Source: JAGGTJ01 sp964457545
GTDB taxonomy: Bacteria; Desulfobacterota; DSM-4660; Desulfatiglandales; Desulfatiglandaceae
Reading direction: 5' to 3'
NCBI GenBank assembly: GCA_964457545.1
Contig: CAYWEN010000007.1
Span: 83,305-147,304, forward strand
Length of the DNA: 64,000 nucleotides
The notes under the pieces were generated by a model. It had not been told where the DNA came from, did not search any database, and worked only from the letters and a program-made list of their open reading frames with translations. This document shows, piece after piece, positions 1-8,231 of the stretch. The number at the start of each line of letters is the position of its first letter. The stretch's first letter is position 1. A program made the position numbers and the translations under genes.

Positions 1-60
1 AAAGCAGGGAATCCCGCAGTTGACACCGGGATCATGAAAAAAGGCCGTTTACGGGTGGAC
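1..60 (-). repeat. Family-1 dispersed repeat, copy A (cut by window edge)
   Basis: This partial copy shares the 20-base core AATCCCGCAGTTGACACCGG (positions 10-29) with copy B at 671-690, followed by a shared gap and a GTTTACGGGTGG end that matches CATTTATGGGTGG in copy B. It lies directly upstream of rplI, so it sits in the intergenic space before the operon. The left end lies outside the window. Confidence 0.75.
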
Positions 61-126
61 ACTAACCATAGTAAAACCGGCCAGGATATTATATGGCCTA
101 TTATATTTTTTTGACGGAGGAAACAG

Positions 127-591
127 ATGCAGATTATTTTAAACACTGAAGTGGACAACCTTGGTTTTGAGGGTGATATAGTGAATGTTGCGAGAGGCTA
201 TGCACGCAACTATCTTATCCCCAAAGGGATTGCAGTGGAAGCTACCACCCCTAATATCAAGGCATTTCAACTGAAAAAGAAAAAAATTGATGCAAAAAAA
301 TTAAAGGCACGTGAAGAGGCCATAAGGTTGAAAGAAAAAATTGATGAGATTGTCATCAGCCTGAGTCACAAGGCAGGTGAGGAGGGCAAGCTCTATGGTT
401 CTGTGACCACTATGGATATTGCATCAGCACTTGAAAAAGAGGGTATTACCATAGATCGACGTAAAATTCTGCTCGAGCGGCCAATTAAAACGGTTGGTAC
501 ATATGATGTAAATATTCGTATCTATCCAGAGGTCACAGGCACTATCAAGGTTATTGTAAATCCTGAAGAAAAAACAGAAGAGAACAATTAA
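127..591 (+). CDS. rplI: 50S ribosomal protein L9
   Basis: This is the L9 protein of the large ribosomal subunit, which binds 23S rRNA near the base of the L1 stalk. The 154-residue length fits the family (about 150). The N-terminal domain shows the characteristic MQIIL...VDNLGFEGDIVNVARGYARNYLIPKG start, followed by a long lysine-rich connecting helix (residues about 45-75) and the C-terminal RNA-binding domain (KIDRRKILLERPIKTVGTYDV region). A strong ribosome binding site (GACGGAGGAAACAG) precedes the ATG. In most bacteria rplI follows rpsF and rpsR and precedes dnaB, and here dnaB is indeed the next gene. The upstream partners would lie outside the window. Confidence 0.97.
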   Translation: MQIILNTEVDNLGFEGDIVNVARGYARNYLIPKGIAVEATTPNIKAFQLKKKKIDAKKLKAREEAIRLKEKIDEIVISLSHKAGEEGKLYGSVTTMDIASALEKEGITIDRRKILLERPIKTVGTYDVNIRIYPEVTGTIKVIVNPEEKTEENN

Positions 592-629
592 ACAGTGCCT
601 CTTTAAAAACAGATTGTGGTCACTATCCA

Positions 630-724
630 GTTTCCTATCCATAAATGAGAATCTTTGGACAAAATCAAGAAATCCCGCAGTTGACACCGGAATTATGCAA
701 ACCGGCCATTTATGGGTGGAAACC
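630..724 (-). repeat. Family-1 dispersed repeat, copy B, with inverted ends
   Basis: This is the best complete copy. The left end GTTTCCTATCCATAAATG (630-647) is an imperfect inverted repeat of the right end CATTTATGGGTGGAAACC (707-724). The interior carries AATCCCGCAGTTGACACCGG. The copy fills most of the 307-bp gap between rplI and dnaB; no gene or clear terminator was seen in the rest of that gap. Read on the minus strand the element can be translated as a short ORF, but that ORF exists only because the repeat is open. Confidence 0.8.
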
Positions 725-898
725 AAATAACCTGGATACCACAAAACTGGCAATCTATATATATAGTCTGCCAAAGTACGGAAAAAGAGCAACTCCTTCA
801 ACCCATTAAAATAAAAAGAGAAATGATGATTACAAGCTGATACACAGATTGCGGAATAACTCTGTTTTTTCCACTTTTTACAGAATCTGAAGCATCAG

Positions 899-2299
899 AT
901 GTTTTTACATAAAAATCAGACCATGCCTCAAACAACAACCAAGACACTTCCAAACATCTTAAAGGTTCCTCCACATAATACCAGCGCCGAGAAGGCCATA
1001 TTAGGCGGTATCCTCATGAATACTGATGCCATTGGTCAGGTCATTGGTATTATATCCCCGGAAGACTTTTACAGTGAGGCACATTCATTCATTTTTGAGG
1101 GTATGCGGATTCTGTATGACAGAGGAGATCCTGTCGATATCATTACTCTTTCCAATATACTTTCATCAAGAAAGGTCCTGGAAAAGGCAGGAGGACAGGA
1201 CTATCTTGTTTCCCTTGTTGAAGCTGTCTCAACTTCTGCCGGTATTGTATACCATGCCAAAATAGTAAGGGAGCTTTCTGTACGCAGGATGTTGATATCG
1301 CGATGTTCTGAAATTGCTGAATCCTGTTTCCATGAATGGGAATCAACAGAGGATCTCCTTGAACTTGCAGAACAATCCATCTTTGAAATTGCAGAAAACC
1401 AGGTAAATGAATCCTTAGACAGCCTGAAAGAGGTTGTTACAGGCAGTTTCAAAAAACTGGAAGGAATATCTGCTTCAAATGGTTTTGTAACAGGAACGCC
1501 ATCCGGCTTCAAAGACTTTGATAAACTTACTGCCGGATTACAACCATCAGATCTGATTATTATAGCAGGCAGGCCAAGCATGGGCAAAACTGCATTTGCC
1601 CTGAACATTGCATATAATGCTGCAAAAGAAACAAAAAAAGCAGTGATTGTATTCTCTCTTGAAATGTCCAAATTGCAGTTAGGGATAAGATTGCTTGGCT
1701 TTGATGCCGGAATAGATGCATCAAAACTCAGGGCAGGTTTTTTAAGAGATAAGGAATGGGTCAAACTGACAGAATCCGCAAACAGATTGGCAGAATTACC
1801 TATTTTTATTGACGACACATCCGGCTTAAGTGTTTTGGAGATGAAGGCCAAATGCAGAAGACTGAAAAAAAAATCGGATATTGCTTTAATCATCATAGAT
1901 TATCTTCAGTTAATCCACGGTAAAAAACATTACGAATCCAGACAAATAGAAATATCCGAGATATCAAGGACATTAAAGGCCCTGGCAAAAGACCTGAACA
2001 CTCCTGTTATGGCACTGTCTCAATTGAACAGAAAGGTGGAAGACCGGCCAGGAAGAAAACCACAGTTATCCGATCTCAGAGAAAGCGGCGCTATTGAACA
2101 GGATGCCGATGTTATTGCCTTTATTTCCCGTAATGAGATGTATAACCCTGATTCTGAAGAAGATCGTAATATTGCAGAAATTATAGTAGCCAAACAGAGA
2201 AATGGCCCTACAGGAAAATTCAAATTAACCTTTCAAAAAGAATTTACACGCTTCAGAAATTATGTGGAGGGAAACCAGTTAGCACCTGTCCATAAGTAA
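899..2299 (+). CDS. dnaB: Replicative DNA helicase DnaB
   Basis: This is the hexameric 5'-3' helicase that unwinds DNA at the replication fork and recruits primase. The 466 residues match the family length. An N-terminal primase-binding domain (about residues 25-125, SAEKAILGGILM...) is followed by a RecA-like ATPase domain. In that domain the Walker A motif GRPSMGKT lies near residues 224-231, Walker B is IALIIIDYLQLI, and a typical DnaB motif ALSQLNRKVEDRPGRKPQLSDLRESGAIEQDAD follows. No Shine-Dalgarno precedes the ATG at 899; an in-frame ATG at 923 (MPQTTTK) is an equally plausible start. It follows rplI as in many genomes. It is transcribed against the inferred replication direction on the left arm. 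Confidence 0.95.
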   Translation: MFLHKNQTMPQTTTKTLPNILKVPPHNTSAEKAILGGILMNTDAIGQVIGIISPEDFYSEAHSFIFEGMRILYDRGDPVDIITLSNILSSRKVLEKAGGQDYLVSLVEAVSTSAGIVYHAKIVRELSVRRMLISRCSEIAESCFHEWESTEDLLELAEQSIFEIAENQVNESLDSLKEVVTGSFKKLEGISASNGFVTGTPSGFKDFDKLTAGLQPSDLIIIAGRPSMGKTAFALNIAYNAAKETKKAVIVFSLEMSKLQLGIRLLGFDAGIDASKLRAGFLRDKEWVKLTESANRLAELPIFIDDTSGLSVLEMKAKCRRLKKKSDIALIIIDYLQLIHGKKHYESRQIEISEISRTLKALAKDLNTPVMALSQLNRKVEDRPGRKPQLSDLRESGAIEQDADVIAFISRNEMYNPDSEEDRNIAEIIVAKQRNGPTGKFKLTFQKEFTRFRNYVEGNQLAPVHK

Positions 2300-2477
2300 A
2301 TCCTGGATATTAATGTCCATGTCCTTCCGTAACCCTTAAAAAACATCTGTCGCCTAAAAAAGCTACGGTTGTCAAAACCGAGGCATTTTATCAAAACTTG
2401 CAAAAAAATTACTGCAGACAGGACAGGATGTCCTTTTTTCCAAGGATATCTTTTTAGCGGAATACAAGGTTTATCAG

Positions 2478-3338
2478 GTGGCAAAAGTCAGTGTTGTTAT
2501 TCCGACATACAACAGAGGCAGAAGATTGTTAAGGGCAATCTCTTCTGTACTGTACCAGAGTTATAACAATATTGAAGTAATCGTTGTTGATGACGGATCT
2601 ACAGATAACACCTGCAAACTGATAACCAGTTTTTTCAAAAACCGGATAACATATATCAAACACAAAAAAAACAGAGGGGTTTCCGTAGCAAGAAACAGAG
2701 GCATTCTTGCATCAAAAGCGCCCTTTATCGCTTTTTTGGATTCTGATGACTACTGGTTCCCCAAAAAGATACAGTCACAGATAGATTTCTTTGCAAACAA
2801 TCCCGCGGCCGTTGCCTGTCAAACTGATGAGTTGTGGATAAGAAACGGCAGGCGGGTAAACCCAGGAAAGAGACACATTAAGATAGATGGCGACATCTTT
2901 AAGGCATCTCTCAGGCTATGCCTTGTCAGTCCTTCGGCTGTTATGATAAAAAAAAGTCTGTTTGACGAAATAGGCCTGTTTGATGAAACCCTGCCTGCCT
3001 GTGAAGACTACGATCTTTGGCTGAGGATTTCATGTCATTATCCCATTCATTTAATCAGAAAACCACTCGTTGTAAAAGAGGGAGGGCACAAAGATCAACT
3101 CTCGGCACAATACAGCTCCATGGATCTATTCAGAATCAAGTCCATTGCAAGGCTTTTACGCTCCAACCATTTGAACAGAGAATATATATTACTGGCACTG
3201 GATGAACTTGCCTATAAATGTCAAATATACAGCAGGGGCTGTATAAAACGGGGAAGAAAGAGTGAAGGGAGATTTTACGCAACCTTGCCCTGGATACTGA
3301 AAAAGGAACTTGAACTGCATACAGAATCCACATCCTGA
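2478..3338 (+). CDS. Family 2 glycosyltransferase
   Basis: This GT-A fold family-2 enzyme transfers a sugar from a nucleotide-sugar donor, probably in the cytoplasm for cell-surface polysaccharide or lipopolysaccharide assembly. The GTG start gives AKVSVVIPTYNRGRRLLRAI, the classic GT2 opening. VVDDGSTDN (about residues 35-43) and the metal-binding FLDSDDYW (about 87-94) are the donor-binding motifs, and CEDYDLW is the usual acceptor-side motif. At 286 residues it is a short single-domain member with no transmembrane segment. Donor and acceptor cannot be told from the sequence. It stands alone after dnaB with a 178-bp gap. Confidence 0.88.
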   Translation: MAKVSVVIPTYNRGRRLLRAISSVLYQSYNNIEVIVVDDGSTDNTCKLITSFFKNRITYIKHKKNRGVSVARNRGILASKAPFIAFLDSDDYWFPKKIQSQIDFFANNPAAVACQTDELWIRNGRRVNPGKRHIKIDGDIFKASLRLCLVSPSAVMIKKSLFDEIGLFDETLPACEDYDLWLRISCHYPIHLIRKPLVVKEGGHKDQLSAQYSSMDLFRIKSIARLLRSNHLNREYILLALDELAYKCQIYSRGCIKRGRKSEGRFYATLPWILKKELELHTESTS

Positions 3339-3604
3339 ACATAAACCACAAAAAGGTAGTCCTGCCATATCGTCACATCTGCAAACGCACAACACACTCA
3401 CAGTCAAAACAAACAACTTATAAAACCAAACCGGCACAGACACTCCCACATCCGGGACTTATCAGGCAAAATTCTTTATGGATAAATCAGGAACAATGAC
3501 AGTTTTTTCTGGCCTGGCAGCCAAAACAGCCTGAAACAAGGAAGAAAAGCCCCCTGCAACCATATCCTGTGCTACCTTTCACGGTTATTACAAACTGATA
3601 CAGC

Positions 3605-4234
3605 TTATTCCTTCCCGGGAATAAACACGTTGACCTTTCCCTCCAGTTCCTTCTTAAACCTCAGTGCATCTTCCTTGTCTCCCACAATAGCTCCATAGTG
3701 CATCGGCACAGCAAGATCAGGCTTGATTGCAAGCGCTGCCTTTACTGCCTCTTCCGCTGTCATTACATATGTACCTGACACAGGAAGCAGGGCAATATCA
3801 ACATTCAGGTCTTTCATTTCAGGAATAAAATCGGTATCTCCTGCATGGTATATTCGTGTACCTTCCATATCAATCACAAAACCGAGCCAACCGTTCTTCT
3901 TTGGATGAAAGTCCTTGTCCGTATTATAGGCAAAAACCGTCTCTATTGTAATCCCCTTGACGACTATTGATTCTTCCGGCTTAACGATTCTTATATCCCC
4001 TTTGAGCTTTTTTGCCGAATCTTTCTCTGTTACTATAACAGTGGATTCGCCCTGTATCTTTGACACATCTGCCGGCGAACAATGATCAAAATGCTCGTGC
4101 GAAATCAATATGATATCTGCCTCAGGTCCTCCAGATATGTTAAAGGGATCTATATATACAGTACATAACCCATCAAGACGAAACCCATCATGACCAAGCC
4201 AGTGAATATTATGTCTAAAATCATTTCTTATCAT
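3605..4234 (-). CDS. MBL-fold metal-dependent hydrolase (UPF0173 type)
   Basis: This is a small metallo-beta-lactamase-fold hydrolase of the UPF0173/YtkL type, whose physiological substrate is unknown. The HxHxDH metal motif is HEHFDH at residues 46-51, a second metal-binding segment is YHAGDTDFI, and a late histidine lies in PMHYG. The 209-residue length and early IHWLGHDGFRL segment fit the family. A good ribosome binding site (AAGAAGG) precedes the ATG. It lies downstream of parB on the same strand, but a 429-bp gap holding a foldback repeat separates them, so co-transcription is doubtful. Confidence 0.88.
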   Translation of the reverse strand: MIRNDFRHNIHWLGHDGFRLDGLCTVYIDPFNISGGPEADIILISHEHFDHCSPADVSKIQGESTVIVTEKDSAKKLKGDIRIVKPEESIVVKGITIETVFAYNTDKDFHPKKNGWLGFVIDMEGTRIYHAGDTDFIPEMKDLNVDIALLPVSGTYVMTAEEAVKAALAIKPDLAVPMHYGAIVGDKEDALRFKKELEGKVNVFIPGKE

Positions 4235-4360
4235 AGCAACACCTTCTTTCTGAAAAAGGATATTACATTACAATTGAATTATCCTGCCTAAAACAAGCAG
4301 CAGCAAATTTCCAATCAGGACCCCTGATTGCGCCAATACCTCAAACTTATTGCATATCTT

Positions 4361-4600
4361 GTATCAGCTCAATAATCAGGGGGATAACAGCGAACGTACT
4401 ACCGGGGCAGAAGGATTTTTGCCGCTCCGGGCCTTTGGGCTGATCTTTTCAATGACTTATCTGCGGGGGACACTTGCCCCTTTTGCATTCTCGACTTCAT
4501 CGAGCTGCGGCTTCCCCCGCTGACAAGTCACGAAGACACGTCGTCCTCCCGGCAATCGCATCAGAAAAACCCTCCTGCCCCTATTTATTGAGGTATTACC
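4361..4600. repeat. Family-2 foldback repeat, copy 1 (long form)
   Basis: The left arm GTATCAGCTCAATAATCAGG (4361-4380) pairs with the right arm CTATTTATTGAGGTATTACC (4581-4600). GGGATAACAGCGAACGTAC follows the left arm and is shared with copies 2 and 3, and CCTCCTGCCCC precedes the right arm. This copy has a longer, GC-rich interior than the other two (about 4430-4560). It occupies most of the parB to MBL-hydrolase gap; nothing else is recognised in 4235-4663 apart from a short CAATCAGG/CCTGATTG inverted repeat at about 4313-4330. Confidence 0.8.
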
Positions 4601-4663
4601 ACATCTTTAATATTTGGATCACCAGATATCTTCACAGATGCGGGCATTCCGGTATTTTCTGTT

Positions 4664-5569
4664 TTATTTTTTTCTTTCGGTGCCAAAACCTTTGCAGATG
4701 TTGCTCTTGCAACCTGAATCTAAGCGTAAAAGGTCAACAAGCCTGCGCAACTGTTCATCTGATGAAAAATGAAGAATGATTTTCCCTCCTTTCTTCTTTG
4801 GTTTTATCTCCACCTTTGTATCAAAAACATTTTTCAAAGATTTTTCAATCAAACTCAGATATTGTTTCTGCTCTGATTCCTTGTTGTCTACTGCTGCTTT
4901 TTGCAGTCTTATCCGTTTTGCCAGCATCTCCAACTGATGAACAGACAACCTGCTCCTGACAATGGCATCACGAAGCCGTTTCCTGTCCACGGGAGATTCC
5001 ACCCCCACCAAAACCCTTGCATGGCCCATACTCAAACGACCATCAATAACATCCTGCTGATAGGATGTTGGCAATTTTAAAAGCCTCAGCAAATTGGCAA
5101 CATAAGAACGATCCCGTCCGAGTTTTTTTGCAAGAGCCTCCTGGGTATAACCTGCCTCCTCCATCAGTTTTTTATATGCAGCAGCCTCTTCGATTGCATT
5201 CAGGTCCTGTCTGTGCACATTTTCAATCAAGGCCAACTCAAGAGATTCTGCAGGCGTTACCCCCCTGACAACCACAGGAACCCGATCAAGGCCCACCCTT
5301 TTTGCGGCCCGCCATCGCCTTTCTCCTGCTATAAGCTGATATCCCTCCCCTTTTCTGTTAACAAGAAGAGGGGTCAGGATTCCATTTTCCATAACTGACT
5401 GTACCATTTCATCCATCTCCCGAGCACTGAATTGCTGTCTCGGTTGATTGGGATTAGGTTCAATGGCATTTACAGGACATTGAAAGAAACCGGAACCTGA
5501 AGCCTCTATTTTGTCCGCATCCGGAATAAGGGCGGCAAGCCCCTTGCCAAGTGCTTTTCTTTTAGGCAT
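4664..5569 (-). CDS. parB: Chromosome partitioning protein ParB
   Basis: ParB is the CTP-dependent DNA clamp that loads at parS and spreads to organise the origin region for segregation. The N-terminus KRKALGKGLAALIPDAD is typical. NEPNPNQPR-like box I (IEPNPNQPRQQF) and the GERRWRA CTPase motif (LIAGERRWRAAK) are present, followed by a helix-turn-helix (YTQEALAKKLGRDRSYVANLLRLLKLP) and a C-terminal dimerisation segment. The 301 residues match chromosomal ParB. The start lies 4 bp after the parA stop, so the two are an operon. A perfect parS site lies about 90 bp upstream of parA. Confidence 0.96.
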   Translation of the reverse strand: MPKRKALGKGLAALIPDADKIEASGSGFFQCPVNAIEPNPNQPRQQFSAREMDEMVQSVMENGILTPLLVNRKGEGYQLIAGERRWRAAKRVGLDRVPVVVRGVTPAESLELALIENVHRQDLNAIEEAAAYKKLMEEAGYTQEALAKKLGRDRSYVANLLRLLKLPTSYQQDVIDGRLSMGHARVLVGVESPVDRKRLRDAIVRSRLSVHQLEMLAKRIRLQKAAVDNKESEQKQYLSLIEKSLKNVFDTKVEIKPKKKGGKIILHFSSDEQLRRLVDLLRLDSGCKSNICKGFGTERKK

Positions 5570-5573
5570 ATCC

Positions 5574-6338
5574 TTACTCTCTTTTTGCTATTAACTCTTT
5601 TGCAAGAGACAGATAGCTCTGAGCCCCCTTACAAGCAACATCATACAAAATAACCGGCATTCCATAACTCGGTGCCTCACTTAAACGCACATTACGTGGA
5701 ATAACCGTCTTAAACACGTTTCCCTTAAAATGCCTTCTGACCTCCATGTCTACCTGTTTTGCCAGATTGTTTCGCTTATCATACATGGTCAAAACCACTC
5801 CAGCTATACCAAGATCCGGATTAAGTGCGTTACGCACAGCCTTCACTGTCTTGAGCAGCTCCGACAACCCCTCCAGGGCATAATACTCGCACTGCAGCGG
5901 AACAAGCAAAAAATCAGCCGCAGACAGGGCATTCAGGGTCAGCAAACCAAGAGAAGGCGGACAATCAAGAATAATATAATCGTATCTTTCTCTGAGTTTA
6001 GCAATACCTTTTTTAAGGCAAAACTCTCTTCCCTCCATAGCAGAAAGCTCTATATCAGCCCCTACCAAATTCTCTGTTGCGCCCACAATATCCAGACCTT
6101 GAAGCCTGGTGTCCAAAATCACCTCAAATGGATCAAGGGCATCAAACAAAAGATCGTAAAGTCCTTTTTTTACATCTTCCTTGTCAAATCCAAGGCCTGT
6201 TGTGGCATTGCCCTGAGGATCGCAGTCTACCAAAAGGCAACGTTTCTCTGCTGCCGCAAGGGAGGCAGAAAGGTTTACTGCAGTTGTTGTTTTCCCAACT
6301 CCGCCTTTCTGATTTGCTATAGCTATAACATTCGCCAT
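5574..6338 (-). CDS. parA: Chromosome partitioning ATPase ParA/Soj
   Basis: This is a Walker-type partition ATPase that binds DNA non-specifically and drives ParB-parS segregation; Soj homologues also regulate DnaA. The deviant Walker A motif KGGVGKTTTAVNLS lies near residues 10-23, with CDPQGNATTGLG and the Walker B segment YDYIILDCPPSLGLLTLNAL further on. The absence of an N-terminal DNA-binding extension marks it as the short chromosomal (Soj-like) type, 254 residues. It is the first gene of the parA-parB pair. Confidence 0.96.
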   Translation of the reverse strand: MANVIAIANQKGGVGKTTTAVNLSASLAAAEKRCLLVDCDPQGNATTGLGFDKEDVKKGLYDLLFDALDPFEVILDTRLQGLDIVGATENLVGADIELSAMEGREFCLKKGIAKLRERYDYIILDCPPSLGLLTLNALSAADFLLVPLQCEYYALEGLSELLKTVKAVRNALNPDLGIAGVVLTMYDKRNNLAKQVDMEVRRHFKGNVFKTVIPRNVRLSEAPSYGMPVILYDVACKGAQSYLSLAKELIAKRE

Positions 6339-6423
6339 TACATACCAGCTCCAAAGAACAATCCTGACCCGCTTTCAAAAACAGGCTCAGGACAACAAAC
6401 AAGATCAGGGATATCCGAAACAA

Positions 6424-6453
6424 CCATTAATGTTTCACGTGAAACATTAATGG
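6424..6453. promoter_or_regulatory. parS centromere site within a perfect 30-bp palindrome
   Basis: Positions 6431-6446 read TGTTTCACGTGAAACA, the canonical bacterial parS sequence bound by ParB. The dyad continues on both sides without mismatch to CCATTAA...TTAATGG (6424-6453). It lies upstream of parA, between parA and ddl. This is the usual location of an origin-proximal parS and supports an intact ParABS system. Confidence 0.95.
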
Positions 6454-6578
6454 CCCTGAAAACTATATAAAAAGGTTGTCCTCCGACACATAAAAAAGGA
6501 CGAAACGCCAAGATATTTCAGTGATTACAGCGTGTTATCAGCAGGTCAGGCATGTGTTTCCGCACCATAAAGCAACTG

Positions 6579-7517
6579 TCATTTTCCATCCTTTTCAAAA
6601 GAGAAACCTATGAGCCTGTCCAGCAATTCAGAAAAAGAGAGACCGTATACCCGAGCAGCAAGGGGAAAGAGGCTTGTTTTTGTCATCCCGGGAATAGTAT
6701 TGGTTTCAAGAAGATACAGATCATTACCGCGAACAATAATATCTGTTCTGCTCCATACAGAGCACATAAGGGCATTATGGGCATCCTTGGCCATATCGCG
6801 GGCCTTGACAGCAATATGCTCAGGGATATCAGCAGGACAGATATCCTGTGTTTTTCCTTTTGTGTATTTTGCACTATAATCAAAAAAAGGAAAATTTTTA
6901 TCCGGTATTATTTCTACAACAGGAAAAACCTCAAGGTTTTTATTGCCAATTACACATACCGAAATTTCTCTCCCTTCTATATATTCTTCTACCAGCACCT
7001 CATTGCCAAACCTGAAGGCTTTTTTAATGCCGTCCCTCAACTCCTTTTCAGTCTGGCATAAAGAAACACCTATGCTGGAACCTTCTGAAACAGGTTTTAC
7101 AATCGTAGTCTTCCCAAGATATGCCGTTATTGCATCCGGATAAAAGACATCCCCACGATGAAGAACAATATCATTAGGCACCTTGAACGCCCTTAGCCTG
7201 AACACCTCCTTGGAAAGCCTTTTATTGAACGAAAGGGCACTTGCAAGCACACCTGAGCCTACAAAAGGGATGCCAAGAACCTGCAACATACCCTGCATTC
7301 TTCCATCTTCACCATATTTGCCATGAAGCAGGCTAAAAACAACATCCACACGCTCCCTGTCTGTAACAAGGCGACATATATCCCTTGAAGGGTCCAGCAT
7401 AACAACATCATACTTGGTTTTATCCAAGGCACCATATACTGCTTTTCCACTCTCCAGCGAAATATTCCTTTCCTCGGACCATCCTCCGGCCAACACAACA
7501 ACTTTTGTTTTTGTCAT
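6579..7517 (-). CDS. ddl: D-alanine--D-alanine ligase
   Basis: This ATP-grasp enzyme joins two D-alanines in the cytoplasm for peptidoglycan precursor synthesis. VVLAGGWSEERNISLESGKAV is the typical Ddl N-terminus, and the VKPVSEGSSIGVS motif binds substrate and ATP. EEYIEGREISVCVIGN and LLETNTIPGMT...SLFPLAA carry the metal-binding and omega-loop residues. The length (312) is normal. A GAGG ribosome binding site precedes the ATG. It is upstream of parA on the same strand with a 240-bp gap that contains parS, so it is probably a separate transcript. Confidence 0.95.
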   Translation of the reverse strand: MTKTKVVVLAGGWSEERNISLESGKAVYGALDKTKYDVVMLDPSRDICRLVTDRERVDVVFSLLHGKYGEDGRMQGMLQVLGIPFVGSGVLASALSFNKRLSKEVFRLRAFKVPNDIVLHRGDVFYPDAITAYLGKTTIVKPVSEGSSIGVSLCQTEKELRDGIKKAFRFGNEVLVEEYIEGREISVCVIGNKNLEVFPVVEIIPDKNFPFFDYSAKYTKGKTQDICPADIPEHIAVKARDMAKDAHNALMCSVWSRTDIIVRGNDLYLLETNTIPGMTKTSLFPLAARVYGLSFSELLDRLIGFSFEKDGK

Positions 7518-8231
7518 TGAAATTTCCTCTATTTTAGCCGAATTTTAGAAATATTGGAGGGAGACACTTCAAAAACCACACAGAAAGCCAACAGCATCCT
7601 GACACTACACATTATATTTTACATGTTTTTACAACAAGATACAACAGCAAAAAACATATTGGAAAAGACACAGCAAATTTTAATACCTTAAACAGAAGAC
7701 AATACAAGAGTAAAAATAACAAAAAAAGGAGAAAATCAAAGCATTCACGAGATATCACTTATTAACATTCCTTACAACAACAAAAACAGAACAGTTAAGT
7801 TGTTGAATTGACAGTTTAATTCCTCCAAGCAAAACAAGCTGTTTTTTAAGACATTTACAAACAACAACAAAAAAAAACTTATAAAATAAAAATGTTAGAG
7901 TCTGTAAAAAAACAAACATCCAGCCTGCCAAAAAACATTGATCCTTCCTTTTGACAGCAATCCTTACAGCGAATAAAAATAACAAGCACAGATGGTTTGC
8001 AATTCTGAAACTTTACAATGCAACCTTACAATGCAAAAACCTCGAACAAAGAGTGTTTTTGCTCACACCATCCTGTTACCAAAAGACCTTAAGATATGTA
8101 AATTATTCAAAGCGTTAAACCTGAGTAACACCTGTTTGCATTTGAACATGTGCAAATATTGCACAAATGGCCCTTTACAGACGAAATTAACCTTTCAACC
8201 TAACAAACAGTATCTCAAGTTGGAGCAAGGT
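7518..8231. other. AT-rich ddl-dnaA intergenic region with direct and inverted repeats
   Basis: About 0.7 kb of strongly AT-rich sequence separates the divergent ddl and dnaA. It contains scattered TTACAACAA-like words (near 7626, 7772 and 7853) and a 13-bp tandem repeat with TTACAATGCAA at 8013-8023 and 8026-8036. A dyad GTGCAA-ATA-TTGCAC lies at 8150-8164. The dnaA reading frame stays open back to 7992, but composition and the lack of DnaA similarity argue that this stretch is untranslated. It may hold the dnaA promoter and autoregulatory sites. No TTATCCACA-type box was seen here. Confidence 0.45.

Noticed and set aside
424..801. Minus-strand 125-codon ORF
   Set aside because: It spans the rplI 3' end and the family-1 repeat; a similar shadow appears at 48742-49017 only because the same repeat is read there.
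1201..1896. Minus-strand 231-codon ORF within dnaB
   Set aside because: Serine-rich antisense shadow of a well-supported dnaB.
5730..6470. Plus-strand 246-codon ORF antisense to parA
   Set aside because: It lies opposite parA and has no domain signature; parA is unambiguous.
7992..8231. N-terminal extension of DnaA by 80 residues
   Set aside because: The frame is open but has no DnaA similarity, contains repeats and a dyad, and a good ribosome binding site precedes the ATG at 8232.
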